DNA from: Terriglobales bacterium
GTDB taxonomy: Bacteria > Acidobacteriota > Terriglobia > Terriglobales > Acidobacteriaceae
Assembly: GCA_025462725.1 (NCBI GenBank)
Contig: JAOAPE010000011.1
Span: 1 to 64,000 of the forward strand
Length of the DNA stretch: 64,000 nucleotides
Direction of reading: 5' to 3'
Shown: piece after piece, positions 15,683-27,070 of the stretch
Layout of the letters: every line of letters begins with the position of its first letter
How positions within the stretch are numbered: the first letter of the stretch is position 1
The notes under the pieces: model-generated
What the model saw: only the letters and a program-made list of their open reading frames with translations
What the model was told of the DNA's origin: nothing
The model's database searches: none
Translations under genes and position numbers: made by a program

Positions 15683-18610
15683 ATGAATAAGGCGAGACGT
15701 CTTAGCAGTTGGGTGAAAAGCAGTCCCTTTCGAATATACCTGGTGACCTTAGCGCTTTCGGCATTGCCTCTAGCTCTGTTTGTGTTTTCAGCCCACCAAT
15801 TGTTGGTTCATCAGGTAAGTTCAAAAATAGAGACCCAGGGAATTCAATCCGGCAACTTGATTGGGAATCTCATTGAACAACACATGGCTGAAAGCAAGCT
15901 CCTGCTGCAGTCTTTTGCAACTAGGCCGGACCTGTTAAACAGCTTCGAGACGCAGAATTTTCACAAGGTTACAGAGCACCTGCAACAAGCGCACGAGTTG
16001 CGTCCGGACTTTCTGTTCTTCAGCGTCTACGATTCGGCCGGCACGATGAAGGCAATTTATCCGGCAGATCCGGCCACCCTAGGAAAAAACTTTGCCTTTC
16101 GCGATTGGTACCGAGGCGCGAAGAGTCAGTCAAAACCTTATGTCTCTGAAGTCTATGAAACAGCCGTAGGCAAGCAGGTCCCGGTAGTGGCCATCGCTAT
16201 CCGACTCAATGACTCCCATGGTGATCTCGTTGGCTTTCTGATGGCGTCTGTTGAAGTGGATACCATATTCAAGGACATACGCAACCTTACGTTGCCGCAG
16301 AGCTCGTCCATGATCTCCCTTGTGGACCAGAGCGGTCACGTCTTCGGCAATGCAAAAACTAAGCTCAAGGAGATTAGCCCTCGACAACCCGTTGATTCCG
16401 ACTTATTAGCCCAAGTTCAAGCCGGGACGCCCAGTTTGAAGCTCCACCACTTGATGGGTCAAGACATGCTGCTGACCTATTGCCCAATCAAATCGCTAGC
16501 GTGGGGAGTCATCATCGAGATACAACCGTCAGCAATCAGTAAAGCGCTGTGGGAGTACGAGAAGAGCCTCGGAATATTGGGACTGCTGATCGCGGGTTTG
16601 GCAGCGGGCGCCGGCGGATTCGTGGCTTCCTTATACAAACAACTTCGAGATAGCGAACAGCAAACCAGAGTTGTCGTGGACAGAGCTCTTGATGCGTTCA
16701 TTGCGACAAATTTGGAAGGTGTCATTAACGACTGGAATGCGCAAGCTGAATCGACATTCGGATGGCAGCGATCCGAGATCATCGGCCAAAATGCCAAGGA
16801 TAAGATTTTTCCTCCTTACAGCGAAGTCCCGTTTGACCGAAAGCTCGATGAGAGTTCTAAAGACCTCGCTGAATCTTCTTTGAACAGCCGCTTCGAAACT
16901 ACAGCTCTCCATAAAGATGGGCACGAGTTCCCGGTCGAACTCTCGGTCTCTGCAGTTCGACATGGACGACATCGCGCGATCAATTGTTTTCTTCGCGACA
17001 TCACCGAACGTAACCGTTCGCACGCGGCAATCCTTCGGCTCAATTTTCAACTAGAAGCCACAAATTCAGAATTGCAGTCTCGCAATCGTGAAGTAGAGCG
17101 GGCCACTCTTTTGAAAAGCCAGTTTCTAGCTAGCATGAGTCATGAACTGCGTACTCCACTGAATGCAATAGTCGGTTTTTCAGATTTGCTGGCCGAGCGG
17201 ATTGCAGGAGATTTGAATGAAAAGCAGACGCGATTCGTATCCCACATAAAAACTGGAGCCAAGCACCTGCTCCAATTGATCAATGACATTCTGGACCTTT
17301 CAAAGATCGAATCCGGGCAGATGGATCTTTGCCGCGAGGACTTCTACGTCGGAGATGTTTTGCCCGAAGTCCTGTCCACGATCCGCCCGCTTGCGATGGC
17401 AAAGAAGATTGAAGTCATTCAAAACCTCGAAAGTTTCCTATCGATTAATGCGGATCGGGTCAGATTCAAACAAGTGATGTACAACCTGCTGAGCAATGCC
17501 ATCAAGTTCACGCCGGACGGCGGAAAGATCCGGATTGACGGTCTTGGGGATGGTCCTTTTTCAAGACTCGTGGTTTCAGACACCGGAATAGGAATCCGCA
17601 TAGAAGATCAAGCTCTAGTGTTTGAGGAATTTCGGCAATCCAGTGAGACCACAAAAGGCATAAAAGAGGGAACTGGATTAGGGTTAGCGATTACCCGCCG
17701 ACTTGTTGAACAGCATGGTGGAAGGCTGTGGCTCGAAAGCGAAGTTGGCAAAGGTAGCAGGTTCAGCTTCACAATGGAAAAGGCTATTGCTGATCCTGGA
17801 GTTCCCGTTGTTTCAGCAACAAGGGATTTAGCTGAGCACGAGGGGAAGGGTCTGATTCTTGTTGTTGATGATGACTCTTTAGCGCGCGAATTACTTTGCA
17901 ACCACATAATAAACGAGGGATTCAAGGTTGCAACGGCAACTAGTGGACAAGAGGCATTGGAGATGGCGCGAAATCTGAATCCGGACGCAATCACTTTGGA
18001 TATATTGATGCCAAATGGCAACGGGTTCGGCACCTTATACGAGTTGCGCAATTCACCCGCGACAGCAAACATCCCGGTCATCATAATCTCGGTAGTCGAT
18101 CAAAAAAGTTTGGGTGTGGCTTTGGGTGCGACAGATTATCTGCTCAAGCCCGTTGACAAGACAGTTCTCTTGGACACGATGCGCAGACATGTGAAAACAA
18201 ATTCAAAGGGGAACACCAACATATTGGTCGTCGATGACGATTCGCAGATTCGAGATTTTCTCCACCAGTCGCTACAGGCTGCCGGCTACACGCCCCATCT
18301 TGCGCAAAACGGCAAAGAGGCTTTGCAGTTGCTCAGTGAATTGGAAGTCTCCGCTATCCTGTTAGATTTGTTGATGCCTGAAATGGATGGGTTCCAGGTG
18401 CTTCACGAACTCAAGCGTAATGCAGTCCTCGATGGAGTGCCGGTGCTTGTGATTACCGCGAAAGACTTGACACCCCATGAATTGGGATTACTGGACAGAG
18501 AAGCCAAGTCGCTGATCCGCAAGGAAGGGTCTTGGAAAGAAGATGTGCTTGCTCAGTTACACAAAGTAGTGCGGACACAGAAGAATGCACGCTCCGCAGC
18601 TACTTCGTAA
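15683..18610 (+). CDS. Hybrid sensor histidine kinase (Cache-PAS-HisKA-HATPase-REC-REC)
   Basis: A 975-residue inner-membrane kinase. TM1 at ~17-39, an extracytoplasmic dCache-like sensor (~45-285), TM2 at ~294-317, PAS (~325-440), HisKA with the phospho-accepting His in SHELRTPLNAIVGF (His ~487), a HATPase domain (NLLSNAIKFTPDGG; DTGIGI; GTGLGLAI), then two receiver domains (VVDDDSLAREL with DILMPNGNGF; VVDDDSQIRDF with DLLMPEMDGF). Two C-terminal receivers suggest a phosphorelay that needs a separate His-phosphotransfer protein; none is seen in the window. It is the probable input for the response regulators at 8851-12042 (inference). Confidence 0.92.
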   Translation: MNKARRLSSWVKSSPFRIYLVTLALSALPLALFVFSAHQLLVHQVSSKIETQGIQSGNLIGNLIEQHMAESKLLLQSFATRPDLLNSFETQNFHKVTEHLQQAHELRPDFLFFSVYDSAGTMKAIYPADPATLGKNFAFRDWYRGAKSQSKPYVSEVYETAVGKQVPVVAIAIRLNDSHGDLVGFLMASVEVDTIFKDIRNLTLPQSSSMISLVDQSGHVFGNAKTKLKEISPRQPVDSDLLAQVQAGTPSLKLHHLMGQDMLLTYCPIKSLAWGVIIEIQPSAISKALWEYEKSLGILGLLIAGLAAGAGGFVASLYKQLRDSEQQTRVVVDRALDAFIATNLEGVINDWNAQAESTFGWQRSEIIGQNAKDKIFPPYSEVPFDRKLDESSKDLAESSLNSRFETTALHKDGHEFPVELSVSAVRHGRHRAINCFLRDITERNRSHAAILRLNFQLEATNSELQSRNREVERATLLKSQFLASMSHELRTPLNAIVGFSDLLAERIAGDLNEKQTRFVSHIKTGAKHLLQLINDILDLSKIESGQMDLCREDFYVGDVLPEVLSTIRPLAMAKKIEVIQNLESFLSINADRVRFKQVMYNLLSNAIKFTPDGGKIRIDGLGDGPFSRLVVSDTGIGIRIEDQALVFEEFRQSSETTKGIKEGTGLGLAITRRLVEQHGGRLWLESEVGKGSRFSFTMEKAIADPGVPVVSATRDLAEHEGKGLILVVDDDSLARELLCNHIINEGFKVATATSGQEALEMARNLNPDAITLDILMPNGNGFGTLYELRNSPATANIPVIIISVVDQKSLGVALGATDYLLKPVDKTVLLDTMRRHVKTNSKGNTNILVVDDDSQIRDFLHQSLQAAGYTPHLAQNGKEALQLLSELEVSAILLDLLMPEMDGFQVLHELKRNAVLDGVPVLVITAKDLTPHELGLLDREAKSLIRKEGSWKEDVLAQLHKVVRTQKNARSAATS

Positions 18611-19072
18611 AGAAATCAGCTGGCCCTGATTTTAGTCTAAGAATATTGAGTGCGGACGAGAACGGAGATACCAACGACGGTGCGTATTCCGCTTGTTGAG
18701 CTTGCCACAACCATTCACTTACATCAAAAGGCGAGACTCAATTCGCTATTCGGGCAGAGAACATCTAGGGGGCTGGATGAGCGGCAAACCCATTTCTCGC
18801 TAACGAAGTTTGGTACTTTTGAGTTTCGTCATAGCGCTCAACTGTAGGGAGTCTTGAGACAGCGAAAGCATCCAAGTTCAAGAAACTTCAACAGCTTTCA
18901 ACGAGCAGCCTACAAGCCATTCAACACCAAGCAGTTACAATCCTCCAAATTCAATAGATTTCAATAAGGCTCGGAATCTGGTTCGGGACCAGGGGAGGGG
19001 TGCTGGAGGAGCGGACAACCCCGTGCGATATGCACTCAAGCAGAGGAGTCTGTTGTGAGCTCGTGCTCGTTT
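18611..19072. other. Gene-free stretch before the second tRNA-Pro repeat
   Basis: No open frame with a ribosome binding site or known family is seen. The interval ends at the second copy of the tRNA-Pro-linked repeat, as expected for the non-coding end of an integrated element. Confidence 0.4.
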
Positions 19073-19306
<234 letters not shown>

Positions 19307-19456
19307 CCCAAGCGCCGTACCGTTTCAGAGAATTAAGAGGGGAACCATTTCTATCGGTTCGGATCCTCGGCTGGCAGTGTTGACCAAGCAGTAGCGCACC
19401 CATTCTTCCGTCTAGAACTTCGCCGGGTCCGATTCGACAACAACGCTCTTGAATCG

Positions 19457-20149
19457 TTAAGCGGCTTGGGCCTTCAAAGTCCTGGCGGCCTGTTCGATCA
19501 GTGATGCCACCGCACTGGGCTGCGATACGTAGATGGCGTGGCTGCCCTTGACCTCGACCACTGATGCGGACGCCCTCTTGGACATCGCACGTTGTGCATC
19601 GGGCGGGATCATCTTGTCTTCGGTGACAACCAGATACCAACTCGGTTTAGTCTTCCATGCCGGTTCGCTGATCGTACCGCTGAGAGCCGCTACGCCCCAT
19701 GGCACCTGGGAGTCCGCCATGAATGCGGCTTTCTCGGGGTCCACATCGGCTGCGAAGGATGCGGCAAACGCTTTTTTGTCGAGGAATAGATAGCCGTCTT
19801 GCGGTGGTAGTATTGGCGGTGCTGGCGCGCCTGGAGGCGCGTCCTTAATGAGCGAGGCTACGGATTCACCTTTGTCCGGCGCAAAAGCGGTGATATAGAC
19901 AAGGCCCGCGACATTCGGATGGTTACCGGCTTCAGTGATGACAGCCCCGCCGTAAGAATGACCGACGAGAATCGTCGGTCCGTCTTGGGCTGAAATAGTG
20001 CGCTTGGTAAACGCAACGTCATCTTCCAACGAGATAGTTGGGTTCTGAACGATACTGACGCTGTAACCGTTCTTCCTTAGGATCTTGTAGACACCCTCCC
20101 ACCCTGCACCATCCACAAATCCACCATGAACTAGAACGATATTCTTCAT
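19457..20149 (-). CDS. Alpha/beta hydrolase
   Basis: A 230-residue cytosolic alpha/beta-hydrolase of the short esterase type found in many soil bacteria. The start motif VLVHGGFVDGAGW gives the oxyanion loop, GHSYGG carries the nucleophile Ser (~93), and an Asp (in TEDKMIPP) and a His (GSHAIYVSQP) complete the triad. The substrate is unknown; relatives act on esters or lactones. A strong AAGGAGG ribosome binding site precedes the ATG. It lies just outside the repeat-bounded stretch. Confidence 0.85.
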   Translation of the reverse strand: MKNIVLVHGGFVDGAGWEGVYKILRKNGYSVSIVQNPTISLEDDVAFTKRTISAQDGPTILVGHSYGGAVITEAGNHPNVAGLVYITAFAPDKGESVASLIKDAPPGAPAPPILPPQDGYLFLDKKAFAASFAADVDPEKAAFMADSQVPWGVAALSGTISEPAWKTKPSWYLVVTEDKMIPPDAQRAMSKRASASVVEVKGSHAIYVSQPSAVASLIEQAARTLKAQAA

Positions 20150-20724
20150 AGTCGTACCTCCTTTCTTAAAGCTATGAGTGCATGCACTGGGTATGAAATC
20201 AGCTCAGCGACATCAGCCCCGTGACTGCTTGGCACTTAGGACATCCAGTAGGAGATATGAGGTTGCCTTGGTTGTAGAAGGTCGTCTCCAGAGGAGCAAG
20301 GAAGAAGTCGCGACGGCCGATTGAAGCACCACGAGCAAGATTCATAACCTATTAGTTTTGAGACACTTGTTCAATTCAGAATGCCGCCTATCTCCTGATC
20401 ATTGCGATCAGTACAGTCCTACTTGTATCCGCCGCGACAGGGGACGACCTGCAGAAGAAGTACACAGGGCAAAGTGATTGCTTGCCCGGCTGATCACTAC
20501 GGCATTCGGCTTGACAGTCAGGCAGCTTATTTGAATGTCTAACGTTTGCGCACCAAACGTCAGGCGCCTTGGGCAAGAAAAGTTCGGAAATCGTCTGCTA
20601 GGGCCGACCAATACGGCTTTTAGTTTCTCGTACAACCACCAGCTCAACTCTTCCCGAGAGCATGCTCTTGATTGTTAAGACGGCGCCGAGACGTCTCCAT
20701 CAACTCTGATTTACGCAGCCATCT
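20150..20724. other. Gap without a convincing gene
   Basis: About 575 bases between the hydrolase start and the phosphoketolase stop. Short frames here lack ribosome binding sites and family resemblance. It should contain the hydrolase promoter (right of 20149). No clear phosphoketolase terminator was found. Confidence 0.4.
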
Positions 20725-23115
20725 TTAACCTAACCATTTCCAATTCTTTATTTCAGGCATGTCGTCTCCGTGTTTGCAGATGTATTGTTTGTGTTCGATC
20801 AGTTTGTCGCGCACATGCTGCTTCACGTGTCCGGCCCTGTTTGCCAGTCCTGGGACGCGATCGATGACATCGCTGACTAGGTGCAAGCGGTCGATCTCGT
20901 TCAGGACAGTCATGTCGAACGGAGTTGTGGTTGTTCCTTGCTCTTTGTATCCGCGAACGTGGAAGTTGTCGTGATTGGTGCGGCGATAGGTGAGGCGATG
21001 AATGAGCCAGGGGTATCCGTGGAAGGCGAAGATCACAGGCTTGTCGGTGGTGAATATGGAATCGAAGTCGGCGTCGGTGAGTCCGTGGGGGTGCTCAGTC
21101 GAGGGTTGCAGAGTCATAAGATCGACCACGTTTACGACGCGGACTTTGATGTCAGGCAGGAAGTTTCGCAGCATGTCCACGGCTGCGAGCGTTTCTAAGG
21201 TGGGCACATCGCCGGCGCAAGCCATGACCACGTCGGGCTCTTGGTTGTCATCGTTGCTGGCCCACTCCCAGATTCCGAGGCCAGTGGTGCAGTGCCGCAC
21301 GGCGGATTCCATGTCTAGCCACTGAGGCGCCGGTTGTTTGCCAGCGATGATCACATTCACGTAATTCCGGCTGCGCAAACAATGATCCACGACGGAGAGA
21401 AGCGTGTTCGCATCCGGCGGAAGGTACACGCGGACGATCTCAGCGCGCTTGTTAGCGACATGATCTATGAAGCCGGGATCCTGATGGCTGAATCCGTTGT
21501 GGTCTTGCCGCCAGACATGAGAGGTGAGCAGGTAATTAAGTGAGGCAATGGGTTTTCGCCACGGAATCTCGCGCGTGGTCTTGAGCCACTTCGCGTGCTG
21601 GTTGAACATTGAATCGACGATGTGAATGAAAGCTTCATAGCAGGAGAAGAAGCCATGTCGTCCGGTGAGAAGATAGCCTTCGAGCCATCCCTGACAGAGA
21701 TGTTCACTTAGTACTTCCATAACACGACCGTCATTGGAGATGTGATCGTCGTCAGGACGAGTCTCTCCGGTGAAGACGCGATTTGTGGCTTCAAATACGG
21801 CGTCTAAGCGGTTCGAAGATGTTTCGTCTGGCCCGAAGAGGCGGAAATTCTTAGTCTCTGTGTTCAGCTTGAACACGTCACGCAGGAATTGACCGGCGAC
21901 GCGAGTGGCCTCGCCTTCCACGCTGCCCGGCTTGGGAACAGCGACGCTGTAATTGCGGAAATCCGGGAGGCGGAGATTTTTCAACAGAAGCCCGCCGTTT
22001 GCGTGAGGGTTTGCGCTCATTCGTTGCTCGCCTTTAGGTGGCAAAGCAGAGAGTTCCGGGACCAACCTACCGCTCCCATCAAACAGTTCTTCAGGCTTGT
22101 AGCTTTTCAGCCATTGCTCCAACATCTTCAAGTGCGCTGGATTGCTGCGAATCTCTGCGAGCGGGACTTGATGCGAGCGGAATGAGCCCTCAGTCTTCTT
22201 GCCGTCCACAAACTTCGGACCGGTCCAACCTTTGGGAGTGCTCAGGATGATCATCGGCCAAATTGGACGGGTGTGAAATCCTTGCTCGCGGGCGTCCTTC
22301 TGGATGGAAGCAATCTCAGGAATGACGACATCCAGTGTTCCTGCCAGCAGTTGGTGAACAGCACCCGGATCTTCTCCTTCGACGAAATACGGTTTGTATC
22401 CATAACCGACGAAAACTTGCGTGAGTTCCTCATGGGGGATGCGCGCCAGCACTGTGGGATTTGCGATCTTGTATCCGTTGAGATGAAGGATGGGCAGCAC
22501 AGCGCCGTCGCGAACGGGATTGAGAAATTTATTGGAGTGCCAGCTGGCGGCGAGAGGTCCGGTCTCTGCTTCGCCATCACCCACAACGCAACAGGCGAGC
22601 AGGTCGGGATTATCGAACACCGACCCGTAAGCGTGGACGAGTGAGTATCCTAGTTCGCCGCCTTCGTTGATCGAGCCCGGAGTTTCTGGCGCAACGTGGC
22701 TGGGAATGCCGCCGGGAAACGAGAATTGTTTGAAGAGGCGCTGCATGCCGAGTTCGTCCCGCGAGATATCGGGATAAACTTCGCTGTAAGTTCCTTCGAG
22801 ATATGTGTTGGCTACGATCCCGGGGCCGCCGTGCCCGGGGCCGGTGATATAAATGGCGTTGAGGTTGAATTTCCTAATCGCGCGATTCATGTGCGCATAT
22901 ATAAGGTTGAGCCCGGGAGTTGTGCCCCAATGTCCGAGGAGTCGCGGTTTTACATGCTCGACGGTCAGCGGTTCCCGCAAGAGTGGATTGGCGAAAAGAT
23001 AGATCTGTCCGACTGAGAGATAGTTCGCGGCGCGCCAGTATGCGTTTAATGATTTCAACTCCTGCGGAGTGAGGGCATTGCTCGTCGCTACGGCTTCAGT
23101 GAGTGTGGGATTCAA
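20725..23115 (-). CDS. xfp: Phosphoketolase (xylulose-5-P/fructose-6-P type)
   Basis: A 796-residue thiamine-diphosphate enzyme that splits xylulose 5-phosphate and/or fructose 6-phosphate with phosphate to give acetyl phosphate. Family landmarks are [10 protein letters not shown], the GPGHGGPG loop, the ThDP-binding [11 protein letters not shown] stretch, and a conserved SCYEAF region. Length matches the family (~790). The TTG at 23113-23115 was chosen as start because AAGGAG sits six bases upstream; a longer frame to 23175 would reach into acetate kinase. The start still overlaps the 3' end of ackA by 20 bases, so the two are coupled: acetyl phosphate made here becomes acetate and ATP through AckA. 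Confidence 0.95.
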   Translation of the reverse strand: MNPTLTEAVATSNALTPQELKSLNAYWRAANYLSVGQIYLFANPLLREPLTVEHVKPRLLGHWGTTPGLNLIYAHMNRAIRKFNLNAIYITGPGHGGPGIVANTYLEGTYSEVYPDISRDELGMQRLFKQFSFPGGIPSHVAPETPGSINEGGELGYSLVHAYGSVFDNPDLLACCVVGDGEAETGPLAASWHSNKFLNPVRDGAVLPILHLNGYKIANPTVLARIPHEELTQVFVGYGYKPYFVEGEDPGAVHQLLAGTLDVVIPEIASIQKDAREQGFHTRPIWPMIILSTPKGWTGPKFVDGKKTEGSFRSHQVPLAEIRSNPAHLKMLEQWLKSYKPEELFDGSGRLVPELSALPPKGEQRMSANPHANGGLLLKNLRLPDFRNYSVAVPKPGSVEGEATRVAGQFLRDVFKLNTETKNFRLFGPDETSSNRLDAVFEATNRVFTGETRPDDDHISNDGRVMEVLSEHLCQGWLEGYLLTGRHGFFSCYEAFIHIVDSMFNQHAKWLKTTREIPWRKPIASLNYLLTSHVWRQDHNGFSHQDPGFIDHVANKRAEIVRVYLPPDANTLLSVVDHCLRSRNYVNVIIAGKQPAPQWLDMESAVRHCTTGLGIWEWASNDDNQEPDVVMACAGDVPTLETLAAVDMLRNFLPDIKVRVVNVVDLMTLQPSTEHPHGLTDADFDSIFTTDKPVIFAFHGYPWLIHRLTYRRTNHDNFHVRGYKEQGTTTTPFDMTVLNEIDRLHLVSDVIDRVPGLANRAGHVKQHVRDKLIEHKQYICKHGDDMPEIKNWKWLG

Positions 23116-24310
23116 GTTGATCTCCTTTGCTGACACGAGCTGAAGAAGAAACCAAGCGCAGGGTATGTCTTGCAATCATGAATTCTTCGTTTGTACGCAC
23201 AACGTAGATGGGGTTCGCAGAGTTTGAGGAATAAATCTCGAACAGGTTTGCCTGATTACCGAGTTCGTCCAATTGAAATCCCAGGAATGTCAGGTTTTGC
23301 AACACACGCCTGCGAATCTCGGCGGAGTTCTCTCCGATGCCGCCGGTAAAGACCAAGCCATCTACGCCGCCCATCGCTGCGGCGTACGCTCCGATCGTTT
23401 TCTGAATGGAATAGACAAAGGAGTCCACTGCGGCAGAGGCGCGTGGATCATCAGACCGCAGCAAGTCCTGCATGTTTGAAGTGAGACCGGAGATACCGAG
23501 CAGCCCGGATTTCTTGTCGACCAGTTTCTCGAGATCGGGAACGGTGTATCCGAGCTGCTGGGAGAGGAAGAGCAGAACGCCGGGATCGAGATCTCCGGAG
23601 CGAGTTCCCATAGGAATGCCGCCCGTAGGAGTCATCCCCATGGAAGTATCGATGCTCTGGCCGTCTTTGACGGCAGCCAAACTGGCGCCGTTGCCGAGAT
23701 GCGCGATGATCAAACGTCCGGGAAGCTTCCCGCGGGAACTTAATTCCTGCACGACGAATTCGAATGAGAGTCCGTGGAAGCCGTAACGCAAGACACCTTT
23801 CTCGACGAGTTCATGAGGGAGCGCGAAATGACGAGCGACTGGAGGAAGGTGATGGTGAAACGCTGTGTCAAAGGCAACAACTTGCGGGATGTCGGGACAC
23901 ATTTCAGCCACCGCTTCAATGGCTGCAATCTCTGAAGGCAAATGATTCGGAGCAAGGGGTTTGAGGGTTCGCAAACGAACCATGGCTTCCGCAGTCACGA
24001 TGGTGGGTGAGGTGAAAGCCAGACCACCATGCACGATGCGATGACCAATGGCGCTGGCGCGACGAAGATGTCCCTCCCGTTCCAGCCATTGCAGAAGAAA
24101 TTGAATTGCTGACTCGTAATCCGGAAGCGAGAGTTCTGACTTTGTTTCTCCGCCGGGCCCTTTGACTGTGAATGTCGAATGACTTTGGCCTATCCGGTCG
24201 AGCTTGCCGGATATTTCGGTCTTCAAATCTTCGTTTGCAGCCGGAGCGAACGATGCGAACTTGATGCTCGATGAACCGCAGTTGAAGACCAGAATGGTTC
24301 CTGTTGTCAT
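23096..24310 (-). CDS. ackA: Acetate kinase
   Basis: A 404-residue cytosolic ASKHA-fold kinase converting acetyl phosphate and ADP to acetate and ATP. Signatures include NCGSSSIKF at the start, [24 protein letters not shown] and FTGGIGENS. Length is as expected. It lies between the globin-ankyrin gene (30 bases upstream) and phosphoketolase (overlapping downstream), forming a phosphoketolase-acetate kinase ATP-yielding bypass. Confidence 0.96.
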   Translation of the reverse strand: MTTGTILVFNCGSSSIKFASFAPAANEDLKTEISGKLDRIGQSHSTFTVKGPGGETKSELSLPDYESAIQFLLQWLEREGHLRRASAIGHRIVHGGLAFTSPTIVTAEAMVRLRTLKPLAPNHLPSEIAAIEAVAEMCPDIPQVVAFDTAFHHHLPPVARHFALPHELVEKGVLRYGFHGLSFEFVVQELSSRGKLPGRLIIAHLGNGASLAAVKDGQSIDTSMGMTPTGGIPMGTRSGDLDPGVLLFLSQQLGYTVPDLEKLVDKKSGLLGISGLTSNMQDLLRSDDPRASAAVDSFVYSIQKTIGAYAAAMGGVDGLVFTGGIGENSAEIRRRVLQNLTFLGFQLDELGNQANLFEIYSSNSANPIYVVRTNEEFMIARHTLRLVSSSARVSKGDQLESHTH

Positions 24311-24340
24311 GACAGTTAGATTCCTCCCATGTGGTCAGGG

Positions 24341-25360
24341 CTACCGGGCCCCATGCTCCTGCAACAACTGCGAGACGGCGTTCTTGCGACAATTGATTGC
24401 GCGTTGTAGAGGCGTGTCACCCTTGCGGTCGCGCGCATTCACTGCCGCACCGGAATCGAGCAACGCTCGGGCGATCTCCACATTTCCCCGGCGGGCCGCC
24501 ATATGGAGCGCTGTTGCCCGTGTTACGCCGCCACACGCGTTGATGTCCGCCCCGGCTCTCACCAGCGCACGTACCACCTCGGGGCCGGTCTCCGAAGCGC
24601 ATTCGTTTGCGACGCAATAGAGCGGCGTATGGTCACCGCGACCCCGGATGTTCGGGTCCACACCAAGCCGCAGGAGTAACTCCACGACTTCCAAGCAACC
24701 TGCGCCGACGGCGAAATGCAAGAGCGTGGTTCCGGCAAAACGCCGCGTTGCAAGTGAGGGGTCGCGCTCCGCGGCGTCGATGACGAAGTGAATCAACCTC
24801 GCACGGCCGGATTGAACCATCCGCGCAAGCAATCCAACGAACACCGATGGTCGGGCGGCGAAACGTGGTGCGAGAGCGAGCGCTTCATCGTCTCGGCCTT
24901 CCACAATGGCTGCGATAACGCTGTCCAATACACGCTGCTCGCTCCAACACGCAGCCAACTCATCATGATCCGACCCGGCAATATCGCTGCCAGTGACATA
25001 GGCGGAACTGTGCGAGAAAAATTCACGAAGCGCAGTTCTGGTTGCACCATCCAATGGGGCGGCATCAAGCGTTGCCTCCATATTCCTCAACCAAGAGCGT
25101 CGCGCCTCGGCGCCAATCTGGAAGCGGGCATGAGACTCGCGCAAGCTCAGCCACCATCGGCTCTGAGTCTGCATTTCATCTCCGCCAAGAAATTGAATGA
25201 GGAAAGCGGCAAACTCTTCGGTAGCACACCTTAGGCTCTTGCCGGGGAACAACGGGCGAAGAACTGGGTCATTACCAACTCGCGCGTAAAACGCTGCCGA
25301 CAATTTCCTGCAACCCTCTTCACCACCGAGTGATTCCAGCAATGCATTACGAGCGCGCAT
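24341..25360 (-). CDS. Truncated haemoglobin-ankyrin repeat fusion
   Basis: A 339-residue cytosolic protein. Residues ~5-125 look like a group II-type truncated globin (LGGEEGCRKLSAAFYARVGNDPVLRPLFPG, later ESHARFQIG with the likely proximal His, and SWLRNMEATLD). Residues ~150-335 hold ankyrin repeats (TTLLHFAVGAGCLEVVELLLRLG, TALHMAARRGNVEIARALLDSG, DTPLQRAINCRKNAV). The globin should bind haem and O2 or NO; ankyrins bind proteins. It heads the ackA-xfp operon, which suggests a gas-sensing or protective role tied to acetyl phosphate metabolism (inference). Confidence 0.8.
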   Translation of the reverse strand: MRARNALLESLGGEEGCRKLSAAFYARVGNDPVLRPLFPGKSLRCATEEFAAFLIQFLGGDEMQTQSRWWLSLRESHARFQIGAEARRSWLRNMEATLDAAPLDGATRTALREFFSHSSAYVTGSDIAGSDHDELAACWSEQRVLDSVIAAIVEGRDDEALALAPRFAARPSVFVGLLARMVQSGRARLIHFVIDAAERDPSLATRRFAGTTLLHFAVGAGCLEVVELLLRLGVDPNIRGRGDHTPLYCVANECASETGPEVVRALVRAGADINACGGVTRATALHMAARRGNVEIARALLDSGAAVNARDRKGDTPLQRAINCRKNAVSQLLQEHGAR

Positions 25361-25384
25361 GGAAGCGATTGTACCTGCGCGTTG

Positions 25385-25404
25385 CCTGCCGATAGCGCGG
25401 CAGG
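25385..25404. promoter_or_regulatory. Inverted repeat upstream of the globin-ankyrin operon
   Basis: CCTGCC (25385-25390) and GGCAGG (25399-25404) are perfect arms around an 8-base loop, 25 bases before the globin gene's start on the minus strand. It could be an operator or part of the terminator of the radical SAM gene. No T-run follows. Confidence 0.3.
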
Positions 25405-25480
25405 ATCACTTACAGGTTTCCAGTTCGGTTGTCGGCGACTCAAAGCTAAACGCTGAAACGCTCAGATCGAGCGCAACAGG

Positions 25481-27070
25481 CTAATTAAGTATTGTGAAGT
25501 TGGCATCGTTTGCCGGCGCTGCTCCTGCCATAAATGGCTCAGCGATTGCCGACGATCTGCTCTGCGGAACCTGCAGTTCGGGCATCGGCTTGGCTTGGAA
25601 GAGTTTGCGGCAAGGTTTTGCTAGCATGCGCGCCCACTGCGTCGCATTGCTACGCCGGGCGCTATCAGTGGCTATGCCGGTGCTCGCATACATCTGGCGA
25701 TACAGTTTGGAAATAAACATGAATGCCAGTCTTGCTTTGAGGTTCGGCGTGCAGTTCGAGCGTTTCCAGATCGCACTCAGACTGTAGAAGTTGTCCCACA
25801 CGCCCTGCGTGCGTTGCCGGAGATCTTCGGAAGTCATTGTGGGATGCGGCATAAACATCTTCGGACGCTTATCGGCCGGAATCAGCCAATACCGAGTCAA
25901 AGGCACTCCTTCGACCTTCGGTATAGCATCGCCCTCGCCCTGGGCTTTTTCCCAACGCTCGAAATCAACCGTGCCGGGGAAGGGTGTGAGCATCACGAAT
26001 TGCGCAAAGGTCAATCCTGCGCGTCGCGCGAGATCGAAGGTAGCCTCAAAGGTATCTTCGCGGTCCGTGGGCAGACCGAAGATGAATGATCCGAGAATGT
26101 GAATTCCGTGGTCGGCAAATTTCTGCAGCCGCTTTACCAGGTCTTCTCCTGAACAATTGAAATCTTTGTAGACAGCTTTCAATCCTTCCGGCGTGACTGC
26201 CTCAACGCCCACCAGCGCGCCCTTTATCTTGGCAGTGCGCATTGCGTTCAGGAACTGCGGGTCTTCCGCTGCTTCCATGGTGATCTGCGTGAAGAAGATC
26301 ATGTCCTTGGGAAGGTCTGCCAAGCGCGACATCAATTCGAATCGCTCGGCGCGAATTGACTTAAGCTCCTCGACCCGATGCTGGTTATTCTGACGTTGAG
26401 CCAGTTCGATGTCAGTCAGTGACACCGGATAGAAATTGTCATCCGCAAGTGCAATGAACCGGAAACCTCTGCGGCGCAATTCCACGATCTCTCGGATTAC
26501 TGCATCTGAAGGGCGTTGGCGAGGCTTCTGTCCGTCAGTCCGCCAAACGGAGCAGAACGAACAATGCTTCGGACATCCGCGTACCGTCTGCACCGATGCC
26601 CACATATAACTATCTTGCGGCAACAAATCCCAACGCGCCGCAGCGAATTGCTCGGCATCGATCCGGCCACCTTCATAGATGTGCCTCGGAGCGCCCTGTG
26701 CGCAATCGTTGAGAGCTTGTCCCCAGGCGACATCGCCATCGCCTTTGACAACGGCATGTGCAGCGCCGCGTTCAAAGGCCTCTTCCGAATATAGAGTGGC
26801 TTGAATGCCGCCGAATATCACCCAAGCGCCGCGCTCGCGAGCCATGCGTCCGACGGTGTATCCGCGCAATGCGTTGCCGGTATGTATGCCGATGCCAACC
26901 ACGTCGCCGGGTTGAACGCTTTCAGGATCCAGATGTTGAAGGGTCTCATCGCAGATGATGGGATCGCCGAATGAGCGGGGAGTAGCGCCCGCGAGCACAT
27001 ACAACCAGCGCGGGGTAATAACGGCAGTTCCAAAAGCAGTGTCACTAGGGTTAACAAGATGCACTCTCAT
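25481..27070 (-). CDS. B12-binding radical SAM protein
   Basis: A 529-residue iron-sulphur enzyme. Residues ~1-140 form a B12-binding-like domain (VVGIGIHTGNALRGY, WVIFGGIQATLYSEEA). The radical SAM core follows with C166-x3-C170-x2-C173 (RGCPKHCSFCSVW) holding the [4Fe-4S] cluster, then ALADDNF, GVEAVTPEGL and GSFIFGLPTD. The layout fits the B12-binding radical SAM family that includes hopanoid and bacteriochlorophyll methylases, but the product here cannot be assigned. The C-terminal ~60 residues are basic and not conserved-looking. Its end is 120 bases before the globin-ankyrin gene on the same strand. Confidence 0.88.
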   Translation of the reverse strand: MRVHLVNPSDTAFGTAVITPRWLYVLAGATPRSFGDPIICDETLQHLDPESVQPGDVVGIGIHTGNALRGYTVGRMARERGAWVIFGGIQATLYSEEAFERGAAHAVVKGDGDVAWGQALNDCAQGAPRHIYEGGRIDAEQFAAARWDLLPQDSYMWASVQTVRGCPKHCSFCSVWRTDGQKPRQRPSDAVIREIVELRRRGFRFIALADDNFYPVSLTDIELAQRQNNQHRVEELKSIRAERFELMSRLADLPKDMIFFTQITMEAAEDPQFLNAMRTAKIKGALVGVEAVTPEGLKAVYKDFNCSGEDLVKRLQKFADHGIHILGSFIFGLPTDREDTFEATFDLARRAGLTFAQFVMLTPFPGTVDFERWEKAQGEGDAIPKVEGVPLTRYWLIPADKRPKMFMPHPTMTSEDLRQRTQGVWDNFYSLSAIWKRSNCTPNLKARLAFMFISKLYRQMYASTGIATDSARRSNATQWARMLAKPCRKLFQAKPMPELQVPQSRSSAIAEPFMAGAAPANDANFTILN

